Positions 34,587 to 44,654 of a DNA stretch of 64,000 nt are shown here, one piece after another. Under the pieces are notes generated by a model. It searched no databases. It saw only the letters and a list, made by a program, of their open reading frames with translations, and was not told where the DNA came from. The stretch spans positions 62,001-126,000 of the forward strand of contig JBJCIZ010000040.1 in the NCBI GenBank assembly GCA_051294375.1. The letters run 5' to 3'. Within the stretch, counting starts at the first letter, position 1. Each line of letters opens with the position of its first letter. The translations under genes were made by a program, and so were the position numbers. Origin of the DNA: Paraspadella gotoi. Its lineage: Eukaryota > Chaetognatha.

Positions 34587-35185
34587 ATGGATCAATTGAA
34601 AGAATTACTCGAGGTGAAACATGAAAAAGTTTTTTCAAAACATAATCGGGATTATGGTAGAACGAATCTTATACAATGTAGATCACATTTGAAAGACAAA
34701 ACCGGCCCTCCTATAGCCATAGCCCTTTACCGTACGCGTCCCGAAATGCGCGACATTATTGATAAGCAAGCCTATGAGATGATCGCTGATGGCCTGCTTG
34801 GCCCATCCACGAGCCCTTACTCCGCCCCGATATTACTGGCGATTATAGATTCCTCACAGACTTCAGGAAAGTCAATGAGAAGTGCAATAAAGTGGTTTAT
34901 CCCCTGCCAAGAATAGAAGACTCCCTACAAAAACTCAACAACCCAAGATTTTTCACCGCAATGGATCTGACCAAAGGCTTTTGGCAGATCCCAATACATC
35001 CCGACGATAGAAAATATTTTGCCTTTTCCACGGAATCCATGCATTTGGAATATTTAGTAGCTCCCATGGGCGCTAAAAATTCCCCCAGCTATCTGTGCGC
35101 CCTAATGCAATTAGTTTTGAGAGGTTTTCCCCCACAACACATAATTAGCTACATGGACGATATCCTCGTAGTAGATAAAGACATG
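34587..35185 (+). pseudogene. Reverse transcriptase of element A (A3), best copy
   Basis: The first frame (34587-34916) reads RSHLKDKTGPPIAIALYRTR and YEMIADGLLGPSTSPYSAPI. The second (34892-35185) reads YPLPRIEDSLQKL, FTAMDLTKGFWQIPIHPDDR, LVAPMGAKNSPSYLCALMQ and the catalytic YMDD at 35150-35161. One frameshift near 34860-34895 separates them. The domain stops soon after YMDD: thumb/connection and RNase H are missing, as in A1. Confidence 0.85.
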
Positions 35186-35192
35186 GAAAGCC

Positions 35193-35417
35193 ATGAGCCG
35201 GAGAGGCGACAAAGACGACGACACCGTAGACCAAGATTATGCATTATCCCACGACCCTCCCGAATCAATCCACCCCTTCGAAGATGATTCAGTCTTCTTA
35301 GGCATAGATGATCTCGACGAAACAACGGCAGTAAACTTCAATGCAAATGAAAGCAAAACTCAGAAGTTGAGAGAAGAACAAGACAATGACGATTATGAAA
35401 GATGGAACGCTCTGTAG
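35193..35417 (+). CDS. Acidic post-RT linker ORF, element A
   Basis: 74 aa, Asp/Glu-rich (DDDTVDQDY, IDDLDETTAV, REEQDNDDYERW). It replaces the expected RNase H between RT and integrase. Conserved in A1 (3545-3770), so it is a feature of the family or of a common deleted ancestor. Confidence 0.5.
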   Translation: MSRRGDKDDDTVDQDYALSHDPPESIHPFEDDSVFLGIDDLDETTAVNFNANESKTQKLREEQDNDDYERWNAL

Positions 35418-35424
35418 GAAAAAC

Positions 35425-35640
35425 TTCCATAACTGAAGCCCCTGGCCCATTTTACAAGCAGTAATCCCCGATTTACTTGTAAATGACGTTCTGAACGATT
35501 TCCACGGCTCAGTGTTTTCCGGCCATCCATCAATCAAAAAGATGGTGGAGAAAGTAAGACGTTACGCTATCTGGCCAGGGCTAGGCAAAGATGTTGCAAA
35601 CCATCTCAAAAACAGCAAGATATGCGACCAGGTCAAATGA
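35425..35640 (+). pseudogene. Integrase N-terminal zinc region, element A (A3)
   Basis: Reads GHPSIKKMVEKVRRYAIWPGLGKDV then a KICDQV segment: H and C positions of the HHCC motif are partly present, the first Cys is not. Frame break before the core. Confidence 0.65.
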
Positions 35641-35708
35641 ATGCCAACCCAAAAGAACAAAACACATTACAATCAATCGTTGCCAGAAAATGTGTTTGAC
35701 CATGTTAT

Positions 35709-36128
35709 ATGCGATCTGCTAAAGCTACCCAAGCCCCAGGCGACATGAAGTATGTCTTGGTCTTCAAGGACGTTTTCTCAGGTTATGTGAAACTCTATAA
35801 ACTTAGGAACAAAAACGCGACAGGTATTGCCAAAGCGTTGGAAAACCTAGTTTGCTTCGCTGGCCCTCCAAAGTTGTTAACTTCCGATAATGGTGGCGAA
35901 TTCATCGCTGACATTGTCAAAGCAGTTTGCCAAATTATGGGCACGAAGAAGAGAACAAGTGTAGCCTACCGTCCCGAATCACAAGGCAACGTGGAAAGAC
36001 AGAACCGAACAATAATTAAAGACTAACCAAAAGACTACTCCAATATGGGAAGTCTTGGATTGATCACCTTCCCTATGTTGAATGGTCGTACAACACTCTC
36101 CGTTTGCACGTACTAATATGACCCATAC
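35709..36128 (+). pseudogene. Integrase core (rve) of element A (A3)
   Basis: The open frame 35709-36026 carries Asp in FKDVFSGYV (35769-35771), Asp in LTSDNGGEF (35886-35888) and Glu in GNVERQNRT (35994-35996). The last two are separated by 35 residues, so the DD35E triad is complete. The core continues in another frame and is interrupted at 36129 by a MITE. Confidence 0.85.
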
Positions 36129-36837
36129 CTAGGACTAAGCTCTGACGAACAAAGCCAGAGGTTTTTTTAATATATTCTTATACCGGCCAAGGTAGAATGA
36201 TAGCAATATTGTTAATATTAAGTTTCAAAAAAATCCTACATAAATATAGAAAATATTAACCAAAATCTTCGGAAAATCCACCCCTTCTTTGGAAGATTTT
36301 CGCCATAGAAGATTTTTCCCGAATCTGACTCCCGGTTGAAACTCTTAGAATTCCGATCGTAGTTAGCTCCTCTTTTACTTTTACTTTTAAATAAAAATTT
36401 CACCAAAATGGACTAATTCACTTTCCATGATCGTATCATATCAAGAATAACCATATAAATATAAAGAAAAATTTGAGAGCCCTTCAGACATATGACTATC
36501 GGATTCCTGAATTTGAAGTTTATTGTAAAATGACAAACATACCTTAAATGCGTTGACATTGTATTGAAGTTGAGAAATCCCTTTATTTTATATATAAAAA
36601 TTGGACCAGTCCATTTGAATCTGATATTTTGATGTCAAAATGATGGTTATTTGTCAAGAGAAAAAAAATGCGAGCCCTTGAGATGCAACAGGATCGGAAT
36701 CGGTGTTTTTAACATATATTTTTTACCTGAATTTTTCCCAGGGGCGTTGACATTATTTGGTAGTCAGATTTTAACAAAAATCTCCATTGAAAAAGTCTTC
36801 CTCGATTTCTAAGAACGACGTAAACTCCTACCATACT
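36121..36837. mobile_element. hAT-like MITE (700 bp) inserted in element A integrase
   Basis: Element 36130-36829, ends TAGGACT and (reverse) TAGGAGT, flanked by ACCATACC-type 8-bp duplications (36121-36129 with one extra C, and 36830-36837). The reverse arm at 49874-49881 keeps a single uninterrupted GGTATGGT (empty site). No transposase. Other copies are at 59528-59905 and, diverged, at 4523-5040. Confidence 0.8.
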
Positions 36838-37250
36838 GCTGTTCTTTGGCCGCGAGCCTCCTCTCCCAGCCTTCACCGGAGTGGAATTGATAGAATGAAA
36901 GATCGCACTTTGCAAGATTATATAGATAAAGTGCAAAAACCGAGTAAAAATGATCATGGATGAAGCAAGAATACGCACAGAGAAGAAAAGAGCACATGAA
37001 GAGAAAACCTACAACAGGAAATCCAAACATACCCCTCTTCAAGAAGGCGATCTGGTATACGAAAGAGTTCTAGATGGCCTTAGAGAAAAGCTAGACCCAA
37101 AATGGTCAGGTCCCTCACAGAATAACAAAACGCGTCCCAAGTTCCAAAGGAGATTCTGGAACAACATATTGGTGCGAGTGTAGAGATGGAAGCAAACGCC
37201 GCCGAAACTTCAAACACCTTAAAAAGGTTAATGCAACATACAAAGAGTTA
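36838..37250 (+). pseudogene. Integrase C-terminal region of element A (A3)
   Basis: 36950-37183 reads EARIRTEKKRAHEEKTYNR, then EGDLVYERV and LREKLDPKWSGP, the GDxVxxR...KLxPKWxGP pattern found after gypsy/retroviral cores. Basic throughout. Frame shifts at both ends. Confidence 0.8.
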
Positions 37251-38052
37251 ATGAGAAAGCCAATACAACCAAGGAAAACTAAAACAAAAATGGCATTAGA
37301 AATATTCGCAATCATAAACAATACTAATGAACCCTCGGTCCCTCCTGATCCCCACGCCGACGAGCCTGCGAATCCTGTACCTCCAGTAAACACAGCTCTA
37401 TCCCATGTCACAACTCCAACTGGAAGAGAAGAAGATCAAGCAGAAGCTGATCCTCAACCCTCTACCTCCGCAGCATCTCAAAACCCAGATGATACTGATG
37501 AGATGTGGAAGAAAAATCCTCTGCGACCGACCAATCCAAAGATAGTGTCATTATTTTGGGCACATCTAAGGGCAAAGCCACAGCCACTACAGCAAAGCCT
37601 CCAAAGCCCAGCACTCCATTACTGCCGGAAGAAGGAGGAAGCCTTGGATTGACCCTAGCCCTGATGTGTTTGAAACAAGAACAAGAGGCGAAACCAAGCG
37701 CCTACAACATGCCATTTGTGAATCAGAATCTCACCCCGATGATCCAGAAACTATCTCTCTTCAGTCCTCCAACAGTGGTTCCCAAGATGAATCCTCCGAT
37801 CCGTCTATGAGGTCACCTATCCCCGATGACCTCACTGTCTCCGATTTCTTCAAAAATCCTGCCACCTTTAAAAGGAAAACCAAACAAAAATTTGATGACG
37901 ATAATAGCACCCAGGCTCCTCGTGGGTCTACCACTTCAAACGAGTCCCCAATTAGTTCTGCTAGAAACGTTCCTTCAACCTCTAGGGATATTGGCCCTGA
38001 ATCAGTACTATCAGAAGAAGAGGTCAACCCGTTTACTAGTACTCCCAAATAA
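37251..38052 (+). pseudogene. Post-integrase ORF of element A (about 265 codons, one frameshift)
   Basis: 37251-37652 and 37666-38052 are two frames of one coding region, ending at a TAA just before the 3' non-coding part. Pro/Ser/Thr/Asp-rich and probably disordered, with no membrane segment, so not an obvious Env. Reverse copies with extra breaks lie at 48655-49450 and 58345-59060. It could be the C-terminal tail of Pol. Confidence 0.55.
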
Positions 38053-38229
38053 CAAGGGACGATATGTAAATAATAGCTAATTATTCTACATTCATATCTT
38101 AGCTTGTAACTAATCGCGATTCAATTTTATATGAATTCATAATTTAATTTCCGGAATTATTTTAGTTTATCTAGCTACTTTTAGATGGAACTTTATTTTA
38201 TAGTCTCTCTGAGCTCAAATACCTTATTT

Positions 38230-38251
38230 CAAAAAAAAAAAAAAAAAAGGG
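38230..38251 (+). promoter_or_regulatory. A18GGG tract, possible polypurine tract of element A
   Basis: About 18 A then GGG, 180 bp after the last stop of element A. It is the expected position of the purine primer before a 3' LTR. The following 38252 onwards is not found upstream of gag, so the LTR is unproven. TTAA at 38254-38257 is the empty site of the TTAA element found in the reverse arm. Confidence 0.4.
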
Positions 38252-38259
38252 TTTTAACG

Positions 38260-38791
38260 ACATGTCTTAATTTTAACTGCTTTAAAAGATAATTTACACA
38301 ATTTTGCCACAATTGAAGCTATTTTGGTGCCTTATTCTTCAGCGCATTGTATTTAGTAATTTTATCTATTTCGTTACCGTCAAGCTTTACCTTTGAGTCA
38401 AAACAATTTCTAAACATACAGCAGTTCAATTAGTATACTTGTGCGAGAGATTGTGAAGCAACGCCTGTAGCCTGAATGAATAATTGTCCTCGCTAGCCTT
38501 CTCACTGTCAAGACTCTTAGCCTTTCTAGATTACCGTGCTAACCAGTTAGTTTTCAAAAGTTAGTTTAGTTAGTTTTCAAAAGTATTGGGTTTTTATTAT
38601 AGCAGCAAATATAAGTTTGATTTTACTTTATCTCATTGTGCATTCATTTAAGTCAATCGATTAATTGCAATTGAAAATTTAGCTATATAGTTTTCCCCTT
38701 CTTATCCAGCAAGTTACATTAAGCTTTCATTCAAAAATTAGTAAACTGCCCTTATTAACTCGTTCCATCGTGCTGAAAGAGACGTGGGAAG
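38260..38791. other. Non-coding, possible 3' LTR of element A or promoter region of next ORF
   Basis: AT-rich with repeated TTAGTTTTCAAAAG (38548-38585). The reverse copy is 46790-47290. No ORF. Confidence 0.35.
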
Positions 38792-39181
38792 ATGGGCAAG
38801 AGAAAACGTTCGTTCGCGTCTGAAATTTTTGCTCTCAAGGACAATACTCGCCCGAAGCGACCGAATAACGAGAGTTATATGAGGAATGGCGTTCAGGTTA
38901 TCGTCCTTGATGCAGACCTCGAAGACGTCGAGGTTGATTTATCATCCCTTCCTCGCCATAACCCGTCGCGCAAACGGACGAAAACCACGGATAAAGATCG
39001 TCATGAGAAACTCGAATTTCAGCGCGATCAGCGCCATTTCAAGATCGAAACCCTCGCGTCCGATCAAATCATACATTCCCGATTCTATGATAGCGCGAGA
39101 AAACACGCTATGGATTTCTTGAGTCTCGCCGACGACGTCTCGGATTCCTTCTGGCCTATCGGTTTCGACACGGATTTTTAA
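38792..39181 (+). CDS. Hypothetical basic/acidic protein, 129 aa
   Basis: The start GAAGATGGG has A at -3 and G at +4 (good context), and the stop is TAA. MGKRKRS and SRKRTKTTDKDRH are nuclear-localisation-like basic clusters. A hydrophobic-acidic strand (VQVIVLDADLEDVEVDL) and an acidic C-terminus (SLADDVSDSFWPIGFD) follow. Its reverse copy at 46694-46290 is frameshifted and a third copy (about 56430-56700) is heavily altered. It lies between element A and an oppositely oriented LTR. Not recognised; it might be an accessory protein of one of these elements or a captured host fragment. Confidence 0.5.
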   Translation: MGKRKRSFASEIFALKDNTRPKRPNNESYMRNGVQVIVLDADLEDVEVDLSSLPRHNPSRKRTKTTDKDRHEKLEFQRDQRHFKIETLASDQIIHSRFYDSARKHAMDFLSLADDVSDSFWPIGFDTDF

Positions 39182-40939
39182 ATTTATAAAAGTGTTTATC
39201 ATCTAGCATAAAAAATTATTGGACACATATTAGCGCGGAGTATAAATACAAGAAATAATAATGGACTTCTTGTGTCCTCCTAATTTTTTTAAACACAAGT
39301 AAAACTATTCCCTAAGATCAAAAAATAAAAAATTCGTTTGGCCAATTTTCCCGTTCTATCGATAAGATAAGATGCAAAAAAATCGGAAAAAATAGAAAAT
39401 TTAAAAATAAAATAAAAGTGGTTAGTAATATTAATAATCATATATCATATCTTGTATTTATGCTCCGCGCTAACAGATATGATATCGTTTGAATAACTTA
39501 AAAGTGGATTCCAACTTTCAGGTGATAAGGTGAGTCCTTCAATATTTTATCTGATGTATAAGAAATTCTTCAGTAGATGGTTTATTCAATAAAATTACCC
39601 TAAAATTTCTAAAGATTGTTAAGCCGAACCAGATTTTAAAAGCAAATGTGAAGCAGATTAGTGGCAATAATTTTTTACAATTGCAGTAAATTTTTGGAAT
39701 AAAATTTTTACTTTACCTTATGAATATAGATCTGACACTATTTAACAACATTAAGGACTATATTATTTATTAAGTTTCTATGTCATAAAATTTTACATTG
39801 TACAATCTGTTCTGCTTCACTCAGTAACAAACTCTACAAATCTTATATAGTCTCTGAAGGTATGTATCTATTTATGGTCAGTCTTTATATCTGCTCTCGT
39901 GAGGTAAAAGAGATGAGTAGGATAATAATATAATAGTAAAAGGTAAGTAGATGTAACAAAGGCAAAAAGAATACATAAAGGGAGTAAAGGGGAGAAGGAA
40001 GGTTTTTGGATCCCGAGACTGAGAGATGAGAAGTTGTGATGCCGATTTCCAAGACCCTCCGAGATTCAAGAATGAGGAGGAGGGGATGACGAGGGGAGCA
40101 GGAGACGCTGAGATGGGGAGTGAAAGGCTCTGGCGGTAGGGGGAGCTTCTATCCTGACAGTTCTTAAGTTAGCAGAGAATTTAAAAAACAGGAGAAATTT
40201 TAGTCAAAATTGTGCATTTTCTTATGGTGACAAAAAGAAAATCACCCTTAAGATGCCATATTTTCTAATTTCTTCAAAAAGTACATCTAGTTTTTAACTT
40301 GTTTCTCCATAGCAGACAGATTAGTTACAAAGTACAGTTTAAAGTAAAGCTTGCTGCAGTATCAATAGATATAAATTAAAAACAAAATGGATAAAAACAA
40401 TTAAATTATAATTTTATTTTTTACTTCAGATCAGAAATCATAATACGTGAATCAGTAAGAAATATCACTTGTAATTGATTATCAAAACAGTTTTGATTTT
40501 ATCAGGTAAGAAGACAAAAAACATTCCTTTATTTCAATGGAAACTTATACGGATTTTGCTTGAATTTTCCCCAACCCTTTCCATTGTTCCAATATGGAAG
40601 CTCTTTCAACCTGAAAAAAAAATATTACTGAGGAAAAAAACTTTAAACTTTAAGAAAGTATTTTTTTAAAAATAATTATGCTGTCATTTATCAACATTTT
40701 GCAACAAATTAAGACTGGTCTTAAAATTTTAAAAATTTTCATTTTAAAATTTTAGTAGTATATTCTTATCATTTTAAATCAATCTTGTTCACTAGTACGC
40801 AGTAATGTATAATATTTTGAAAAAAGACTGAAGTCTCTACCTTGCATTGCTGCTATTTTAAAACTAATTTTTACATGACTGTCTCTAATGCTGTTTGCAG
40901 GATCCAAACCCAAGACCTCCTATGGTAATATTTAAGGAG
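39182..40939. other. Non-coding region between the 129-aa ORF and LTR-B
   Basis: AT-rich. 39880-40170 is purine-rich. No ORF above background. Reverse copies at 44655-46280 and 54890-56280. Confidence 0.4.
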
Positions 40940-40969
40940 ACATGGGTTTGAATCACACTGCTGCCACCA
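40940..40969 (-). promoter_or_regulatory. tRNA-Leu-type primer-binding site of LTR-B
   Basis: The minus strand reads TGGTGGCAGCAGTGTGATTC and continues AAACCCATG. This is nearly the complement of the 3' end of eukaryotic tRNA-Leu (acceptor, T arm and CCA), over about 28 bases, directly after the LTR end. Confidence 0.65.
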
Positions 40970-41330
40970 CATTTAAGAAAAAACAGGTTGAGATTTTATT
41001 CTGAGAATAAAGGTGACGATGAGACACACGCAGGAGTCTTTTTCAGTTCTACTGAAACTAAAAAGAGTGAGGTTTATTTATAGCTAAGAAAGAGGATCGA
41101 CGACATTGGTAATATTTACAGTTCCGCTGATCCTGCAAGCTGATTGGTCGATTCCGGTTCCATCCTTGACCAATCAGGATTCGGCGATTTCATTTTGCCC
41201 AAGTCTCTGATACGATTTACTTTTGGTGGATGCGATGGTCAAAACACTTTAAAAAATATGCCTCCATAAGAATTAGTCGGTTTTATGATACCGCCATATT
41301 GTACTTAAAAATTAAAGGTTTAAAAATTTT
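40970..41330 (-). repeat. LTR-B (reverse orientation)
   Basis: On the minus strand, in order: ATTGG/CCAAT boxes, a TATAAATA box (near 41081-41074), AATAAAA (near 40996) and the end CTTAAATG next to the primer site. The 5' boundary is uncertain. Further copies at 44330-44624, 54500-54857 and 63830-64000. Confidence 0.6.
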
Positions 41331-41414
41331 GTTAAAAAAAATCATTGTTATGATTCTTTCTTTTCGTTGTTTAGGATTTAGGAAAAAACAGTTTTAATAG
41401 GCAACAACGATTTT

Positions 41415-41474
41415 ATTATTGTAGATCGGACAAGTTTCGACTCTGTCTCAGTCTTCATCAGCGATTTTAATAAT
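41415..41474 (-). ncRNA. Hammerhead ribozyme motif, GAAA version (copy 1)
   Basis: The minus strand reads stem I strand ATCG, CTGATGA, stem II GACT/AGTC with a 7-nt loop, GAAA, C-TT-G (minimal stem III), TC, then CGAT closing stem I. Distal ATTATT/AATAAT extends stem I. Identical core to 54355-54414. Confidence 0.7.
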
Positions 41475-42227
41475 CAACAATTTTCTCTCTTTTAATATTA
41501 GTTTGGAGATAGAGAGAGAGAGAGAGAGAGAGAAAGGGAGATTCAACAAAGAATTTAGATAAGAGACAGTGTCACTAACCTAACCACTGGTCAGATGTGA
41601 GGACAGATGGAAGATAAGGAATGGAAGAAGATAAGATTGGTTGAAACTTGAAAGGTGAAAAATTCAGAGAGAGAGAGAGAGAAGCAAAAGAGCTAGAGAA
41701 ATAATTACATTTAACAATGTACAACAGAGTGAAAAATGGAAAAAACTTAATACTCAACTGTAATAACAAAGAAATTAATATATTATTAATCATTAAGAAT
41801 GAAATGTGAAAGGGAAAATAAGTGTAGGGATAGATAAGTAAAGATGTTAGTGAAAGTAAGATAAGAAAGAGCTCAAAAAAGAGCTGGCCCCCCGGCCATG
41901 GCAAATGTGGGACCGTGAGCGATGTGATCGGGTTATAGGCTTGTCATAGACTGGGAGAGGTATCTAGTAGGCTGGGTATGAGTACCAAGGCTGTTCTAAT
42001 GTCCTCTGGCCTATAAGCCTGCTGACGGCGCTCTCTTGCCTGACGATAGGCCGGGTGATTATCTGTTCTGGCCTGCTTAGATGCAGGGGATACAGATTCT
42101 CTCTCCTCTTCCTTCAGCCGTCGTTTTGGGCAACACTTGGTGCGAGGAAGGTTTGCCCATCAAGTTGCTGCAGGATCGGGAAAGGCATCGGGCGTCCATC
42201 GCTTGCCTGAGAGAGAGAAAATTGTTG

Positions 42228-42290
42228 ATTATTAAAATCGCTGATGAAGACTCTTAAGACAGAGTCAAAACTTGTCCGATCTACAATAAT
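42228..42290 (+). ncRNA. Hammerhead motif with G12 change (AAAA version)
   Basis: CTGATGA at 42241-42247, stem II GACTC/GAGTC (42249-42253 with 42262-42266), then AAAA instead of GAAA at 42267-42270, C-TT-GTC, and stem I ATCG/CGAT plus ATTATT/AATAAT. Loss of the catalytic G12 predicts an inactive ribozyme. Confidence 0.6.
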
Positions 42291-42397
42291 AAATCGTTGT
42301 TGCCTATTAAAACTGTTTTTCCTAAAAGTAAAAAATCTTAAAAGAATAGGATCGAGCTACCTTCAATGATAAGCAAATATTGATGCGGTGGCTGTGG

Positions 42398-43212
42398 GAT
42401 TCCTCCCACACGGGATTCCTCCAACTGTATTCCTCTCACATGGGATTCCTCCTACGCGGGATTCCTCCATGGATTTCTCCCACTCGAGATTCCTCCCACA
42501 GGGATTCCTCCCGCGAGATACCTCCCACATGGAATTCCTCCCCAAAGAATTCCTCCCACATGGATTCCTCCCATACGGATTTCTCCCTATGGATTCCTCC
42601 CACGCGGGATTCCTCCCACGCAGGATTCCTCCCGATGGATTCCTCTCGCACGATCTCCATGGAATTCCTCCACTGTGGATTCCTCCCACACGGGATTCCT
42701 CCCAAACGGGATTCCTCCCAGGCGGATTCCTCCACACGGGATTCCTCCCAACGAGGATTCTCCCTTAAATTATGATTAATTTCTTGTTGCATTTTTGTTG
42801 CAAGAAAAAATCAACTTAGATTCATTAAAAAAAATTTTTGTTTTTCTATTGGACAAAGTGGGAAAATCCTGCGTGGGAGGAATCCCGTTTGAGAGAATCC
42901 CGCATGGGAGAAATCCCATGTGGGAGGAATCCTGTGTGGAGGAATCCCATGTGGGAAAATCCTGTGTGGGAAGAATCCCACGTAGGAGGAATCCATTGTG
43001 GGAGGAATCCTGTGTGGGAGGAATCTCATGTGGGAGGAATCCTGTGTGGGGAGGAATTCCATGGGGAGGAATCTGTGGGAGGAACCCGTTGTGGGAGGAA
43101 TCCGTGTGGGAGGAATTCCTTGGGTGGAATCCCTTGGGGAGGAATCCCGTGTTGGAGGAAACCAGTGTGGGAGGAATCCCCGCGGGAGAATTCTGTTGGG
43201 AGGAATCCACAG
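42398..43212. repeat. Foldback structure FB1: inverted 17-bp minisatellite arrays with ~100-bp loop
   Basis: Left array (42398-42770) repeats GGATTCCTCCCACACGG-like 17-bp units. The loop 42771-42869 contains CTTGTTGCATTTTTGTTGC and CTATTGGACAAAGTG. The right array (42870-43212) repeats the reverse complement unit. Both outer flanks are also inverted copies of each other (CATCAATATT...AAGGTAGG). Long ORFs in both strands are by-products of the 17-bp period. Confidence 0.9.
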
Positions 43213-43274
43213 CACCCGCATTCAATATTGCTTATCATGAAGGTAGGCCGCATCCTATTCTTTTAAGATTTTTT

Positions 43275-44225
43275 TACTTTGGAAAAAACAGTTTTAATAG
43301 GCAAAACGATTTATTATGTAAGATCGCGACAAGTTTTGACTCTGTCTTAAGAGTCTCATCAGCGATTTTTTTAATAATCAAAATTTTCTTCTCTCTTCAG
43401 CAAGCGATGGACGCCCGATGCCTTTCCCGATCCTGCAGCAACTTGATGCAACTCTCTCCCACCAAGTGTTGCCAAAACGACGGTGAGGGGAAGAGGAGAG
43501 AGGAATCTGTTATCCCCTGCATCTAAGCAGCCAGAACAGATAATCACCCGCCTCATCGCTCAGGCAAGAGGAGCGCCGTCAGCAGCTTATCAGGCCAGAG
43601 GACATTAGAACAGCCTCGGCTACTCATACCCCAGCTACTAGATACCCTCCAGTCATAGACAAGCTATAACCGATCCAATCGCTCACGTCCCACATTTGCC
43701 AGCCGCGGGGGGCCAGCTCTTTTTTTGAGTCTTTCCTTATCTTACTTTCACTAACATCTTTACTTATCTATCCCTAAACCTTTTTTCCTTTCACATTTCA
43801 TTCTTAATGATTAATAATATATTAATTTCTTTTGTTATACTAGTTAGTATTTTAAAGTTTTTATTTTTCACTTCTGTTGTACATTGTTAAATGTAATTAG
43901 TTCTTCTAGCTCTTTTGCTTCTCTCTTCTCTCTTCTGACATTTTTTCACCTTTCAAGTTTCAACCAATCTTATCTTCTTCCATGTCCTTATCTTCACCTG
44001 TCCTCACATTGAACCAGTGGTTAGGTTAGTGACACTGTCTTTCTAATTCTTTGTGGAATTCCCTCTTTCTCCTCTTTCTCTCTCTCTTATCTCCAAAACT
44101 AATATTTAAAGAGAGAAAATTGTTGATTTTAAAATCGCTGAATGAAGACTGAGACAGAGTCGCAAACTTGTCCGATCTACAATAATAAAATCGTTGTTGC
44201 CTATTAAAAACTGTTTTTTCCTAAA
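43275..44225. mobile_element. Ribozyme-bearing inverted-repeat element, copy 2
   Basis: Reverse of copy 1. The hammerhead at 43311-43375 (minus) is the AAAA version. The one at 44121-44186 (plus) has extra bases in both CTGATGA and GAAA, probably sequencing errors or decay. Confidence 0.7.
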
Positions 44226-44329
44226 TCCTAAAACCAACGGAAAAGAAATAATCATAACAATGATTTTTTTTTAACAAAATTTTAAACTAGTACAATATGC
44301 GGAATCATAAAAACCGACTAATTCTTATG

Positions 44330-44624
44330 GAGGCATATTTTTTTAAAGTGTTTTGACCATCGCATTCCACCAAAAGTAAATCGTATCAGAGACTTGGGCA
44401 AAATGAAATCGCCCGAATCCTGATTTTGGTCAAGGATGGACCGGAATCGACCAATTCAGCTTGCAGGATCAGCGGACTGTAAATATTACCATGTCGTCGA
44501 TCCTCTTTCTTAGCTATAAATAACCCACTTTTTAGTTTCAGTAGAACTGAAAAAGACTCCTGCGTGTGTCTCATCGTCACCTTTATTCTCAGAATAAAAT
44601 CTCAAACCCTGTTTTTTTTTAAAT
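44330..44624 (+). repeat. LTR-B copy with primer-binding site after it
   Basis: Plus-strand copy of 40970-41300: TATAAATA at about 44515-44522, AATAAAA near 44593, then TGGTGGCAGCAGTTGATTCC (44625 onwards) as primer site. Confidence 0.6.
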
Positions 44625-44654
44625 TGGTGGCAGCAGTTGATTCCAACCCATGTC

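Larger units (their letters stand above)
41378..42334. mobile_element. Ribozyme-bearing inverted-repeat element, copy 1
   Basis: Terminal inverted repeats of about 115 bp (41378-41490 and 42214-42334), starting TTAGGAAAAAACAG and ending in the reverse. The interior (about 720 bp) has no recognised protein, only a pyrimidine/purine-rich part and a microsatellite (41510-41535). No target duplication could be defined. Each terminal repeat contains an outward-facing hammerhead motif. Confidence 0.75.
35231..42770 (+). repeat. Inverted duplication, forward arm
   Basis: Reverse complement of 42876-50745, collinear throughout: linker/integrase of A, post-integrase ORF, 129-aa ORF, LTR-B, ribozyme element, minisatellite. 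This arm has the 700-bp MITE and lacks the TTAA element. Confidence 0.9.

Noticed and set aside
37251-38052. Envelope gene of element A
   Set aside because: No signal peptide, transmembrane segment or cysteine pattern; composition is disordered and polar.
38230-38251. Poly(A) tail of a processed pseudogene or LINE
   Set aside because: It is followed by GGG, lies at the 3' end of an LTR element and has no target duplication; a polypurine tract is more likely, though unproven.
42795-43526. 243-codon ORF and many 100-160-codon ORFs over the minisatellite arrays, both strands
   Set aside because: A 17-bp unit without stops opens all frames and yields repeating peptides; the ORFs are by-products of the repeat.
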